A stretch of DNA of 36,387 nt from a bacterium (GTDB taxonomy: Bacteria > Krumholzibacteriota > Krumholzibacteriia > LZORAL124-64-63): positions 1-36,387 of the forward strand of contig JAAEOA010000177.1 of NCBI GenBank assembly GCA_024223715.1, in the 5' to 3' direction. Below, piece by piece: positions 1 to 8,748 of the stretch. The notes beneath the pieces were generated by a model, which was not told the DNA's origin, made no database searches, and saw nothing but the letters and a program-made list of their open reading frames with translations. Made by a program: the position numbers and the translations under genes. How positions within the stretch are numbered: the first letter of the stretch is position 1; each line of letters starts with the position of its first letter.

Positions 1-146
1 GCAAAAAAACATTTCTCGTAAGCTCAACCTCGCCCAATGGAAGGGGCGGGTTTGCATGGGAACTGAATGACGGGGATTCAACATTCATCAGAGTCTTTCT
101 ACACCCCGACGATGCCATTTCCATTCGTTGTGTTAAGGACAAGTAG
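1..146 (+). CDS. 3' end of a DUF1566/FISUMP-like protein (partial)
   Basis: An open frame runs from the window edge to a TAG at 144-146, giving about 47 residues. The fragment contains SSTSPNGRGGFAWELND and ends in ISIRCVKDK. This pattern (W/S-S-S-T, then A-W, a short Asp/Gly-rich stretch, and a final VRCV-like strand) is typical of the C-terminus of Lcl/DUF1566 and Fibrobacter-type paralogous domains of secreted or surface proteins. The start and the rest of the protein lie outside the window, so the function stays open. No T-rich terminator follows; an 8-bp inverted repeat (GTTTTTGC at 242-249 and GCAAAAAC at 269-276) lies downstream. The call rests on tail resemblance alone. Confidence 0.5.
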   Translation, partial: KKTFLVSSTSPNGRGGFAWELNDGDSTFIRVFLHPDDAISIRCVKDK

Positions 147-325
147 CCCTGAACAAGGCGATCTGACACGATTGAAGCGAAATGATCAAGATGGAATCCA
201 GGTAAGGTAAGAAAGAATCGGGCAGGCTATAATTGACTCCAGTTTTTGCGTTGACAGGGTCTGTTCCAGCAAAAACAGGAAATTATGGATTTTTTAATAA
301 TGAATTACATAGTCGGCAATGTGTT

Positions 326-383
326 AAAAACTAATTGTTGTGCCAGGGAGAATTTTGCTCTGCAGCATTCTCCCCGGCACAAC
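326..383 (-). terminator. Rho-independent terminator of the beta-propeller gene
   Basis: Arms at 337-353 and 367-383 form a 17-bp stem with one G-U pair around a 13-nt loop. Read on the minus strand, the stem is followed by a T-tract (A-run at 326-330). It lies just past the stop codon at 393. Confidence 0.8.
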
Positions 384-392
384 CAAAGGACC

Positions 393-1691
393 CTACCGGA
401 CCAATTTGTAACAAACAACTCCAGGGGGCATTCCTTCCTCATCTTCATCCTCATCACTACTGGAATTTCCAGAAATCATGACCATCATGTTTCCCCCGCC
501 ACCACCGGTTGAAGTGGTTTCGGGTTGTTTCTGTCCCTCTTTCAAAATATAAAGCAGATCATCGACCAAAACATAGTTATCGCGGTCGGAGTCATATTCA
601 ACAGCAATGCTCACACGACGCAGGAATTTTCCCTCTGCATCATACTCATCGAAATAACCCAATTGACCTTCAGGGCAATCCTTTCTTCCTCGGCTGTTTT
701 CAACCCAGAGCTGACCGTCATTGCGAGGATGCAGTGTTCCAATGTCCCGCTCAAATTCAGGAACTTCCATACTAATGTCCCCGCCAAAACGGGCTGCCAT
801 ATCTGCATTGCGTTCTTCATCTTCAGCAATATCTTTGGCTGATCGTTTAACACTTTTGTAGTCTCGATTAATCACGCGTTCGGCCTTACCACTAGCGTTG
901 AAAACCTCAATTTTATATTCCTGCTCATGCTGGGCAACATAAACTTTGCCGTCAGGGCCAACACTCCATCGCCGGGTGAATTCAATTCCACCGCCACCAA
1001 TATTGATGTTGCCGCCACTCTGTTTCTCTTTTTTCTCCAAGATGGTATGCAATGTTTCACCAGTGGAGTTATGCACTGCCAGAGAGTGAGTTATTACCAT
1101 GGAGCCATCAATAAATTTTGGTTCCACCATGCCAAGAACAACACCATCGTCATAAGAACCGGCATTCTGAATCATTGTCATGCCACCATCACCACCGCCC
1201 AGGGAAAAATCACTCCCGGGTAACCCTTTACGGTTTAGAGTTACTACCTTGGCTGGAATCATTTGAATCACGCCAATTTCTTGACTGGGAAGAAAAATGA
1301 ACTGTGAAGTCATACCAAACTCACCAGGGCCTTCACCTTTGCGACCAATTTCCCCAAGAGAAGCTCCATCTGGTGCGAAAATACGGATAACGTTCAAAGT
1401 TGAATCCAACAGATAGCTGTTGCCCTTTTCATCCATGATGACATCGGTGACAAAGCCAACCAACTCTGCATCTTCATCGTCATCGGCACCAACGCGCCAC
1501 ATTTCTTCGGTTTGGATTGTTTCAGGGGGAAGCATGGGCTTTTCAGGGTTCATCATGTTAATGACATCCCCGAGATTTTCTGAATGTCCGTTCCACTGGG
1601 CAGCCTCAAGGTCCGCAAAGTTGAAAATCATAATGAGCGCACACACCATCATGGCTGTTTGCCCAATCTTACTGTCTTTGATCATTCGCAT
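393..1691 (-). CDS. Secreted 6-bladed beta-propeller protein
   Basis: The protein has 432 aa. An N-terminal signal peptide (hydrophobic residues about 12-30, ending near LEAAQ) suggests export. The body has propeller-blade strands of the type D-V-x-x-D-E-x-G-N-x-Y-x-x-D followed by I-R-I-F-x-x-D-G and GRKGEGPGEFG, as in the 6-bladed beta-propeller/NHL-like family common in Bacteroidota and relatives. These usually act as extracellular binding scaffolds; no catalytic motif is visible. The C-terminal part is odd: a GGGGG stretch, then a Ser/Asp/Glu run (SSSDEDEDEEG) before the last strand. The start at 1691 is supported by a GAAGGAG ribosome site 7 nt upstream. It is divergent from the two-component pair, and the shared intergenic repeats could regulate it too. 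Ligand and role are unknown. Confidence 0.8.
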   Translation of the reverse strand: MRMIKDSKIGQTAMMVCALIMIFNFADLEAAQWNGHSENLGDVINMMNPEKPMLPPETIQTEEMWRVGADDDEDAELVGFVTDVIMDEKGNSYLLDSTLNVIRIFAPDGASLGEIGRKGEGPGEFGMTSQFIFLPSQEIGVIQMIPAKVVTLNRKGLPGSDFSLGGGDGGMTMIQNAGSYDDGVVLGMVEPKFIDGSMVITHSLAVHNSTGETLHTILEKKEKQSGGNINIGGGGIEFTRRWSVGPDGKVYVAQHEQEYKIEVFNASGKAERVINRDYKSVKRSAKDIAEDEERNADMAARFGGDISMEVPEFERDIGTLHPRNDGQLWVENSRGRKDCPEGQLGYFDEYDAEGKFLRRVSIAVEYDSDRDNYVLVDDLLYILKEGQKQPETTSTGGGGGNMMVMISGNSSSDEDEDEEGMPPGVVCYKLVR

Positions 1692-1810
1692 TCTGGATCT
1701 CCTTCACCTGGCTAATTTTGTTATCTGACTCAGGCCGGGCTGAAGCCGACGAGGTCATCGATTGTGCTCACGTGTAACGATATCAATACGAAACAAGTTT
1801 CCCCCAGACC

Positions 1811-1846
1811 AGTTAAGCCTTGTTAGTTGATGTTAAAAGATGTTAA
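1811..1846 (+). promoter_or_regulatory. Four 10-bp-spaced TGTTAA-like direct repeats (probable OmpR-family operator)
   Basis: AGTTAA (1811), TGTTAG (1821), TGTTAA (1831) and TGTTAA (1841) recur at exactly 10 bp. Same-face direct repeats near one helical turn are how PhoB/OmpR/CpxR-type response regulators bind. The array ends about 29 bp upstream of a TATAAT box that precedes an HK-RR pair whose regulator is OmpR-type. Autoregulation is the simplest reading, by inference. Confidence 0.5.
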
Positions 1847-1874
1847 TAGGCCGTGCATTCCCAAATTTGGGACG

Positions 1875-1887
1875 TATAATAACACCA
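1875..1887 (+). promoter_or_regulatory. -10 box six bases before the kinase start codon
   Basis: A perfect TATAAT (1875-1880) lies 6 nt before the ATG at 1887, so transcription would begin at or next to the start codon (leaderless mRNA). No good -35 is visible, which fits an activator-dependent promoter using the repeats at 1811-1846. A 12-bp palindrome, CCCAAATTTGGG (1860-1871), fills the spacer region and may be a second operator. Confidence 0.45.
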
Positions 1888-3416
1888 TGAATAAAGCAAA
1901 TAAATCCGTTTCTATTGTTGTTGCTCTGCTGGTCATTGCTTTGACCGGCTTGCTTGCCGTGCAGGTGCTTCTGCTCAACTATGCCCTCGATTTGAAGGAT
2001 CAGGCTTTCAGACGCAACGTCATGTCAGCCATGTCCACTGTGGCGCAGAAGGTTGAAACATTTGAGCTGGCAGAAGGCGTGGCCAACATTTTATTGGTGG
2101 AATCTTCGGACGCTAGTCGCAAAGTTGCCATCCGTTCCTTAGGTCGCCATACTGCAGTTTTTGATACCATTGGCCTTGACTCATTGAATGTTTTCACAAT
2201 GGAAATGGGTGGTGAATTCCCTGGTCTCTTACCTGAATCATATCCATTGTTTACCGATTCCTTAAGCACACCTTCATTTGTTTTTCAATCGAACAAAGAG
2301 TCCATTGTTCGCAAAGTGGTCCGTGATTTGACCCTGGTAGAAAAAAGGCCTATTACCGACCGAGTCAGCAAACTTGACTCCCTGTTGCAGAACAGTTTGC
2401 ATGATGCCGGCATTGATCTAGATTACCACTTTGGAGTTTGCACATCCAAAACAGATTCCCTTGCTCTGACCAGCGAGCCAGGTTTTGATCAACAGCTTCA
2501 CGACTCTTCGTTTCGGACCCGCCTGTTTCCCCTGGATTTTATGCCGCCGTATTACGACATGGTTTTGTATTTCCCATCCAGCCGCGCTTTTCTGTACAAT
2601 CAGGTCTGGCCCTTACTTGTCAGTTCCGTTGTTTTTTCCCTGCTGATTCTGATCAGTTTTGCCCACACCATTCGCACCATTGCCTCTCAACGACGACTCT
2701 CTTCACAGCTGGTTGGTTTCATCAACAACATGACTCACGAATTTAAAACACCAATTTCCACTGTGGCTCTGGCCAGTGAGGCAATTTCAAGGCCCGACGT
2801 TCTGTCCCAACAGAGCACGCTTCTGCGTTACAACAAAATGATCAGCGATGAAAACTCCCGCATGCACAAGCAGGTGGAGAAAATTTTGCAGATGGCCCAG
2901 CTGGAGCAGGGAGATTTTGACCTAAAAATTCAACCCGTTAACATCCACTCATTGATTTCCAAGGTTAGCGAAAGTTTTTTACTGCAGCTGGAACAGCGCA
3001 AAGGAAAAATCAGTGTCGATTTGTCAGCTGAGAAATACCATGTTTCAGCCGACCTCATTCACCTCACCAACGTGATTCAAAACCTGGTGGACAACGCCAT
3101 CAAATACTCCCCCGACGCGCCGGATATCAGTATTTCCAGCAGGAATCACAATCAGGGAATTAATATCATGGTTTCGGACAAGGGAACAGGCATCAAGGAA
3201 TACGATCACAAACGTGTTTTTGAAAAGTACTACCGTTGTCCAACAGGCAACCGTCACGATGTTAAGGGTTTTGGGTTGGGATTGAGTTACGTTAAACTGA
3301 TGGTTGATGCTCATAAAGGTCAGGTGGAATTGAACAGCAAACAAGGCACCGGAACCAGTGTAAACATCTTCCTGTCCCTCGCTTCGTTGCCAGATCCAGG
3401 AGCCGAAAATGAATGA
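1887..3416 (+). CDS. Membrane sensor histidine kinase (RprX-like)
   Basis: With the start at 1887 the protein has 509 aa. The frame is open to an ATG at 1827, but that start would lie inside the operator repeats. Domains: a first membrane segment at about residues 8-33, a periplasmic sensor region to about 240, a second membrane segment at about 241-263, then HisKA and HATPase domains. The phospho-acceptor is H284 in NNMTHEFKTPIS, a box typical of Bacteroidota kinases. The N box (NLVDNAIKYSPD), G1 (VSDKGTGI), F (VFEKYYR) and G2 (GFGLGLSYV) boxes are all present, so the kinase should be active. The stop overlaps the regulator start by 8 bases, implying translational coupling. The stimulus is not evident from the sequence. 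Confidence 0.9.
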   Translation: MNKANKSVSIVVALLVIALTGLLAVQVLLLNYALDLKDQAFRRNVMSAMSTVAQKVETFELAEGVANILLVESSDASRKVAIRSLGRHTAVFDTIGLDSLNVFTMEMGGEFPGLLPESYPLFTDSLSTPSFVFQSNKESIVRKVVRDLTLVEKRPITDRVSKLDSLLQNSLHDAGIDLDYHFGVCTSKTDSLALTSEPGFDQQLHDSSFRTRLFPLDFMPPYYDMVLYFPSSRAFLYNQVWPLLVSSVVFSLLILISFAHTIRTIASQRRLSSQLVGFINNMTHEFKTPISTVALASEAISRPDVLSQQSTLLRYNKMISDENSRMHKQVEKILQMAQLEQGDFDLKIQPVNIHSLISKVSESFLLQLEQRKGKISVDLSAEKYHVSADLIHLTNVIQNLVDNAIKYSPDAPDISISSRNHNQGINIMVSDKGTGIKEYDHKRVFEKYYRCPTGNRHDVKGFGLGLSYVKLMVDAHKGQVELNSKQGTGTSVNIFLSLASLPDPGAENE

Positions 3417-4101
3417 AAACCTGAAAATTCTGCTGCTGGAAGATGACCCGAACCTGGGCCTCATTATTCAGGAATCACTGGAACATCTGGGCTACCACGT
3501 TACTCTGCTCACCGATGGTGAAGCCGGATTGGCCGAGTTCCGCAATGAGAGTTTTGATCTCTGCCTGGTGGATGTAATGATGCCTTTGCGTGATGGCTTC
3601 TCATTCGCCCGTGAAGTGCGCAACAACAACTCGGACATCCCACTCATTTTCCTAACTGCCAAGTCACTTACCGAAGACAAAGTAGCGGGTTTCAAAATCG
3701 GCTGCGACGACTACATTACCAAACCTTTCAGTATGGAAGAGTTGGTTTTGCGAATTCAGGCTGTGCTAAGCCGGCGCGGCATCAGTCTCGATCAACCTGT
3801 AGCTGATGAATTTGAAATTGGTCGTTTCAGTTTTGAATTCCCCAAACAGGTGTTGCGCAGTGACGACCAGGAGGTACAACTGACTGCCAAAGAAGCCGAA
3901 CTTCTGCGCCTGCTTTGCCTGCACCAAAACCAAACACTTGAACGCTCGGCTGCCCTTCTGAAAATTTGGGGAGACGACAGCTATCATGCAGGTCGTAGCA
4001 TGGATGTTTTTATTTCAAGACTACGAAAAATTCTAAAGGAAGATCCCCGCATCGAAATCAAAACCATTCACGGTCAAGGGTATCGCTTGCTGGTGGACTG
4101 A
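3409..4101 (+). CDS. OmpR/PhoB-family response regulator
   Basis: The protein has 230 aa. An N-terminal receiver domain (about 5-120) has the acidic pair E11/D12, phospho-acceptor D55 in LVDVMMP, T83 and K105 in ITKPF. The C-terminal winged-helix domain (about 133-230) carries the family pattern L-T-x-K-E-A-E-L-L-x-L-L and ends near the typical IKTIHGQGYRL. It is the cognate partner of the upstream kinase: the genes overlap by 8 nt (ATGAATGA) and an AGGAG site lies 6 nt before the start. As a DNA-binding member of a family that recognises tandem direct repeats, it is a good candidate to bind the repeats at 1811-1846. Its other targets cannot be read from this window. Confidence 0.93.
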   Translation: MNENLKILLLEDDPNLGLIIQESLEHLGYHVTLLTDGEAGLAEFRNESFDLCLVDVMMPLRDGFSFAREVRNNNSDIPLIFLTAKSLTEDKVAGFKIGCDDYITKPFSMEELVLRIQAVLSRRGISLDQPVADEFEIGRFSFEFPKQVLRSDDQEVQLTAKEAELLRLLCLHQNQTLERSAALLKIWGDDSYHAGRSMDVFISRLRKILKEDPRIEIKTIHGQGYRLLVD

Positions 4102-4168
4102 TTTATTTGCTTATTCCTTAAATCTCAATCTTGGAGACCAGTTTTTCTCGTAATTGCCTCGGATAGAA

Positions 4169-5302
4169 TCAATGTTCTGGGCAGGGTATAGCAATGATGA
4201 CTTCAGTTCCTTTGCCGGTTTGACTTTTAACTGTAATGGCTCCATTGTGTCTTTCGACAATTCCAAGTGCGGCCGCCATCCCCAGGCCTCGGCCAAGAAA
4301 TTTTGTAGAAAAGAAGGGGTCAAAAATCTTGGCCCGAGTGCCTTCATCCATTCCACACCCATTGTCCGAGATTCTAATAATGACAGAGTTCTTTTTGGAA
4401 ATAGTATTATTTTCAAACACTTCCTGAAGCCAGGCTTCCTTACCAGAAACTACCTGGGTTGAAAGACTAATTTCTCCATGGCCATCACCAATGGCTTCAG
4501 ATGCATTAATCAAAAGATGCTCCAATAATTTCTGCAAATGCTCAGAGTTAGCGTTGATAACCGTATCTGTTGATTCAAATTTAATTTCCAGTGAATGTTG
4601 GGCTGGAAGTTTTTTCCGCATGGAATCAGTTACAATCCTGATTTCACTGGTCAAGTTGAAGGCCATAAATTTATCCGTTCCCTGCCCCACATATATTAGC
4701 ATTAGTTCACTGATTTTAGCCGCCCGCTTAAGGGCCAGGGTCGAGTCTTGGATCAGTTCCTGGCATTGGGGACTGGAAGGCAACAGGTCCTTTATTAATT
4801 CATTGCAGCCCATGGGGACCTGCAGAATATTATTGAAATTATGCGCCAGACTGGATGCCATGCGGCGAAACCCTTCCAGTTTTTCTATCTGAGCAAGCCG
4901 AAATTCTGATTCACGTCTTTCTTTCTCAACTTTGAATTTGTAAATTGCCATCTCGATGTTGGCGAATAATTCTCTCTCTTCGAATGGTTTAACCAGGTAA
5001 CCAAAGGCGCCGACCTGTTTAGCCTTTTCCAGCAAATTACGATCGCTGTAGGCAGACAAAAATATTAAAGGAATCTCAAACTGGTCATGAATAATTTCTG
5101 CCGCTTCAATTCCAGTCATCTGGCCTCTCAGGTGGATGTCCATTATTACAATATCAGGACACTCAGAGCCTGCTTTTACGATGGCTTCTTCTCCAGAAAC
5201 CTGGAGGGATGTGACCTCATATCCAAGATCATTCAAACAACCCTGCAGATCTTTGGCAACTGTAGTGTTGTCTTCAACTATCATCACCCTAATTGGCAAC
5301 AT
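4169..5302 (-). CDS. Receiver-histidine kinase hybrid (REC-HisKA-HATPase)
   Basis: This is the third gene of the 8587-4169 operon. The protein has a receiver domain at its N-terminus (IRVMIVEDN, phospho-Asp in IVIMDIHLRG, Lys in YLVKPFEE), a coiled linker, then a kinase core with SSLAHNFNNILQ (putative phospho-His), N box (HLLINASEAI), G1 (ISDNGCGM), F (IFDPFFSTKF) and G2 (GRGLGMAAALGIV). No membrane segment and no DNA-binding domain is present. The frame opens at 5335, but the GACAGGAG ribosome site lies just before two ATGs at 5305 and 5302, so one of these is the likely start; it overlaps the previous gene's stop by 14-17 nt. The family usually acts in the cytoplasm as a phosphorelay intermediate. 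Confidence 0.88.
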   Translation of the reverse strand: MLPIRVMIVEDNTTVAKDLQGCLNDLGYEVTSLQVSGEEAIVKAGSECPDIVIMDIHLRGQMTGIEAAEIIHDQFEIPLIFLSAYSDRNLLEKAKQVGAFGYLVKPFEERELFANIEMAIYKFKVEKERRESEFRLAQIEKLEGFRRMASSLAHNFNNILQVPMGCNELIKDLLPSSPQCQELIQDSTLALKRAAKISELMLIYVGQGTDKFMAFNLTSEIRIVTDSMRKKLPAQHSLEIKFESTDTVINANSEHLQKLLEHLLINASEAIGDGHGEISLSTQVVSGKEAWLQEVFENNTISKKNSVIIRISDNGCGMDEGTRAKIFDPFFSTKFLGRGLGMAAALGIVERHNGAITVKSQTGKGTEVIIAIPCPEH

Positions 5303-6806
5303 CATTCTCCTGTCTGGAATGTTCCGCGGTTTCAAACTGAATAGTGTATTTTGTTCCTCCGTCTCTATCTACTTCAATGCTTCCGCCAAGTTCTCCTTTA
5401 ATAGCCGACACGGCTAAATCCAAACCCAATGATTGCGGTGCGCCAAGGTTGACATCGGTCGGCAGGCCAATACCGTCATCCTGAACGGTGAGTTGAATAA
5501 TTCCGTCTTCTGGAGATAGTAATTGAATGGTGATGGTTCCTTTTTGGTTATCGGAAAAAGCATGTTTGAAGGAATTCGATACAAGTTCACAAACAACCAT
5601 TCCCACGGCAATGCCTTTATCCATACCCAACTGGACTTTACTTGGTGCCACCGATGTTTCAATTAAACCGGCCCGGCCATAGGCTTGGTTCAAATGCCGG
5701 CAGAGTTTTTTCAAATAGGAACTGAAATCAATTTGGGACACATCCCGGGATTCATAAAGTGCCTCGTGGATTAATGACATGGCATTGATTCGGTCACGGC
5801 ATTCATCAAATACGGTGTGCAGTTGATCGTCTTGTGTGCGCCTTGAATGAAGCCGCAACAAACTGACAATGACCTGCATGTTGTTTTTGACCCGGTGATG
5901 AATTTCGCGCAAAAGGACTTCTTTTTCCCGCAAGGAAGTCATAACGTTGGCTTCGGCTTCCTTGCGCAGGGTGATGTCCCGAATTACATAGTACACAAAC
6001 AACTCACCATGGATACTGAATTTGCCGGTGGTTGCTTCAACGAAAATAACAGAGCCATCCTTTTTTTTATTACAAAGTTCAGGCATAGGCATAAATTTTC
6101 CGTTGCTTGTTTTTTCAAAAAACTCCTGGGTACTATCCGGATCGAGTAGCAATTTCCAGGGCACTAATTCGGAAAATTCTTCCTTGGAATAACCATAGAG
6201 ATTCTCACAGGCTTTGTTGACATCGGAAATCTTTCCGGTGGCTGTGCTGATGACCATAATGCTGTCCATACTGGTCTGAAACAAATTCCTGAATTTTTTC
6301 TCGCTCGATTTTAATTCTCTGGTTTTTTGATGGACCATTAATTCGAGATTTTGGCGATGCATTTCCAGCTCGGTTGTCTGCTTTGACAGTTGTTTCTGTA
6401 AGCGATTTAATTGCAGATGATTGGCTATTCGAGCCAAGACCTCGGGCGGGTCAATCGGTTTGGCAACATAGTCCACAGCTCCTGCTTCAAAAGATTTAAC
6501 CTTAAGTTCAGGGCTGCGCGTCGAACTGATGAAAATAATAGGAATATCCTTGGTCGTCGGGTCGTTTTGGAGTTGGTTGCAAACTTCAATACCATCCATA
6601 CCTGGCAACTGATAGTCCAATAGAACCAAATCCGGTTTCTTGACTGAAACCGTGCGCAAGGCCAATTCGCCACTAAGGGCGGGCCTGGTCTTGTATCCTG
6701 CTTCTTCCAGGATCCCGACCAACAATTTCATTGATGCCGGGTTGTCTTCCACAACCAGGATATCTCCTGAAGTTGGAATTGCTGTTTCCGATAACATAAT
6801 ATCCAT
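5289..6806 (-). CDS. Receiver-PAS-HWE/HisKA_2 histidine kinase
   Basis: The protein has 505 aa and is cytoplasmic. Domains in order: receiver (about 14-130, phospho-acceptor D64 in VLLDYQLPG, Lys in YVAKPID), a coiled linker (about 130-170), a PAS domain (about 170-285), a HisKA_2 dimerisation domain with LLREIHHRVKNNMQ (H303/H304), and an HATPase with VCELVSNSFKHAF and DDGIGLP. HisKA_2/HWE kinases with N-terminal receivers often modulate other relays rather than DNA binding directly. The ATG at 6806 overlaps the preceding stop by one base (TAATG), and the stop overlaps the next gene. It belongs to the three-gene sensory operon; no output domain is fused. The PAS ligand is unknown. Confidence 0.9.
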   Translation of the reverse strand: MDIMLSETAIPTSGDILVVEDNPASMKLLVGILEEAGYKTRPALSGELALRTVSVKKPDLVLLDYQLPGMDGIEVCNQLQNDPTTKDIPIIFISSTRSPELKVKSFEAGAVDYVAKPIDPPEVLARIANHLQLNRLQKQLSKQTTELEMHRQNLELMVHQKTRELKSSEKKFRNLFQTSMDSIMVISTATGKISDVNKACENLYGYSKEEFSELVPWKLLLDPDSTQEFFEKTSNGKFMPMPELCNKKKDGSVIFVEATTGKFSIHGELFVYYVIRDITLRKEAEANVMTSLREKEVLLREIHHRVKNNMQVIVSLLRLHSRRTQDDQLHTVFDECRDRINAMSLIHEALYESRDVSQIDFSSYLKKLCRHLNQAYGRAGLIETSVAPSKVQLGMDKGIAVGMVVCELVSNSFKHAFSDNQKGTITIQLLSPEDGIIQLTVQDDGIGLPTDVNLGAPQSLGLDLAVSAIKGELGGSIEVDRDGGTKYTIQFETAEHSRQENDVAN

Positions 6807-8065
6807 TATTCACTTTTCATTTTTTCAATGGCATCCAGAATTTCCCCAAGACGCAGTTCATCCAGAAGAAAAAATAGACTTTCGCCCAGTTCCGGGTGGT
6901 GGACATTAATTGCTTCAACTGTTTTGTGGCATTTTTCCTGATCCAGCAGCAGTGAGGCCTCATGCAGATCATTAAGAAGATCAGATGAAATCTCCCTCAG
7001 CTGTTCTATTTCCAGATCAGAAGTCGAAGCTGTTTCAGGGACTGACGAAAGTTCCCGATAAGTAAAAGTAATATTCAGATGTTTGGCCAAAGCACTGTAA
7101 ATTTCGGAATCCCGATAGGGTTTGCGAATTAGTTCGTCGCAGCCGGCATCCAGAATTTCGGCTCTTTCTTCTTCGAGTGCATGGGCAGTCAGGGCAATGA
7201 TTTTCGTGTTTTCACTATTTTCACATTCTTTGATTATCCGGGTGGCTTCCTTGCCGTCCATTACAGGCATGCGGATATCCATCCAGATCAAATGTGGGTT
7301 CCATTGTTTGAATTTATTGACAGCTTCCTGGCCGTTGAAGGCTTCCTGAATCTCAAAACCAAGGGGTGCCAAAATACTCTGAAGTAAGAGTCTATTTTCA
7401 AGTTTATCTTCTGTAATCAGGATGCGGTACCGGGGTTGACCTTTTTCCAATCCGGAAACGAATCGGTTCATTTGGGTCATGTCCAGTTTTTCAGTTGTTG
7501 CAGGAAGCAATACCGGAAGTTCAAAATAAAACAAAGACCCTAAGGTGATTTCACTTGAAACATCAAGGCTTCCGCCCATCAACTGAACAAATTTCCGGCA
7601 AATTGCCAACCCCAGGCCGGTGCCTGATTCATTGGTGGGTTGATCTCCAGTTTGCCTGAATGGGGAAAAAATTGCCTCAATATCATTTTCTGGAATGCCT
7701 CGGCCGGTATCTTCAATCTCAAAGCGTACAGTTACTTGCGACAGTGAAGCGTGGTTAACAGCCATTGCCCGGATTGAAATTTTTCCATTTTCAGTATATT
7801 TGACCGCATTGGATACCAGGTTAATTAACACCTGTCGCAACTTGGCCTGATCGACAGTAATGAAGTTGGGAAGGTCTTCAGACATTTTCAGTTGTAAAAT
7901 AAGATCCTTTTCCGCAACCTTCACAGAAAATAACGAGTGTATTTCATTCAACAGGTGTTTGAGATTGATGTCGTCATCTTCTCTTATCATGTGGCCGGCT
8001 TCAATTTTTGAAATGTCCAGAACGTTGTTGATAAGGTTGAGGAGGCTTTCCCCGCTGGTGGCCAC
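6806..8065 (-). CDS. C-terminal part of an amber-interrupted hybrid histidine kinase
   Basis: This open segment follows the TAG at 8084-8086 in the same frame. It begins with the second helix of the dimerisation domain (VATSGESLLNLINNVLDISKIEAG), then an HATPase (N box NLVSNAVKYTENG, G1 IEDTGRGIP, G2 GTGLGLAICRK), a receiver (phospho-Asp in LIWMDIRMPVMDG, Lys in LIRKPYRD), and a C-terminal helical stretch of about 75 residues. Alone it lacks the phospho-His. The only early start is a GTG at 8065 with no convincing ribosome site, so independent translation is doubtful. It is best read as the second half of one 593-codon gene (6806-8587) split by a nonsense codon, unless readthrough occurs. Its TAA overlaps the next gene's ATG by one base. 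Confidence 0.8.
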   Translation of the reverse strand: MATSGESLLNLINNVLDISKIEAGHMIREDDDINLKHLLNEIHSLFSVKVAEKDLILQLKMSEDLPNFITVDQAKLRQVLINLVSNAVKYTENGKISIRAMAVNHASLSQVTVRFEIEDTGRGIPENDIEAIFSPFRQTGDQPTNESGTGLGLAICRKFVQLMGGSLDVSSEITLGSLFYFELPVLLPATTEKLDMTQMNRFVSGLEKGQPRYRILITEDKLENRLLLQSILAPLGFEIQEAFNGQEAVNKFKQWNPHLIWMDIRMPVMDGKEATRIIKECENSENTKIIALTAHALEEERAEILDAGCDELIRKPYRDSEIYSALAKHLNITFTYRELSSVPETASTSDLEIEQLREISSDLLNDLHEASLLLDQEKCHKTVEAINVHHPELGESLFFLLDELRLGEILDAIEKMKSE

Positions 8066-8083
8066 GATAGATAGTTTTTTAAC

Positions 8084-8624
<541 letters not shown>

Positions 8625-8633
8625 TAAGGTTGG

Positions 8634-8662
8634 ATATTACTCCAATAACTTGTGATCGTCAA
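8634..8662 (-). promoter_or_regulatory. Sigma-70-like promoter of the sensory operon
   Basis: On the minus strand, TTGACG (8662-8657) and TAATAT (8639-8634) are separated by 17 bp. This predicts a start near 8627 and a 5' leader of about 40 nt before the ATG at 8587. Confidence 0.5.
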
Positions 8663-8748
8663 ACCTGATTAGGAATCAACCTTGACCATTCAATAAGGTT
8701 GTGTTTTGTTTAACAATCAATTCAGAAACTTTTTAAGGAGTTGGGAAG

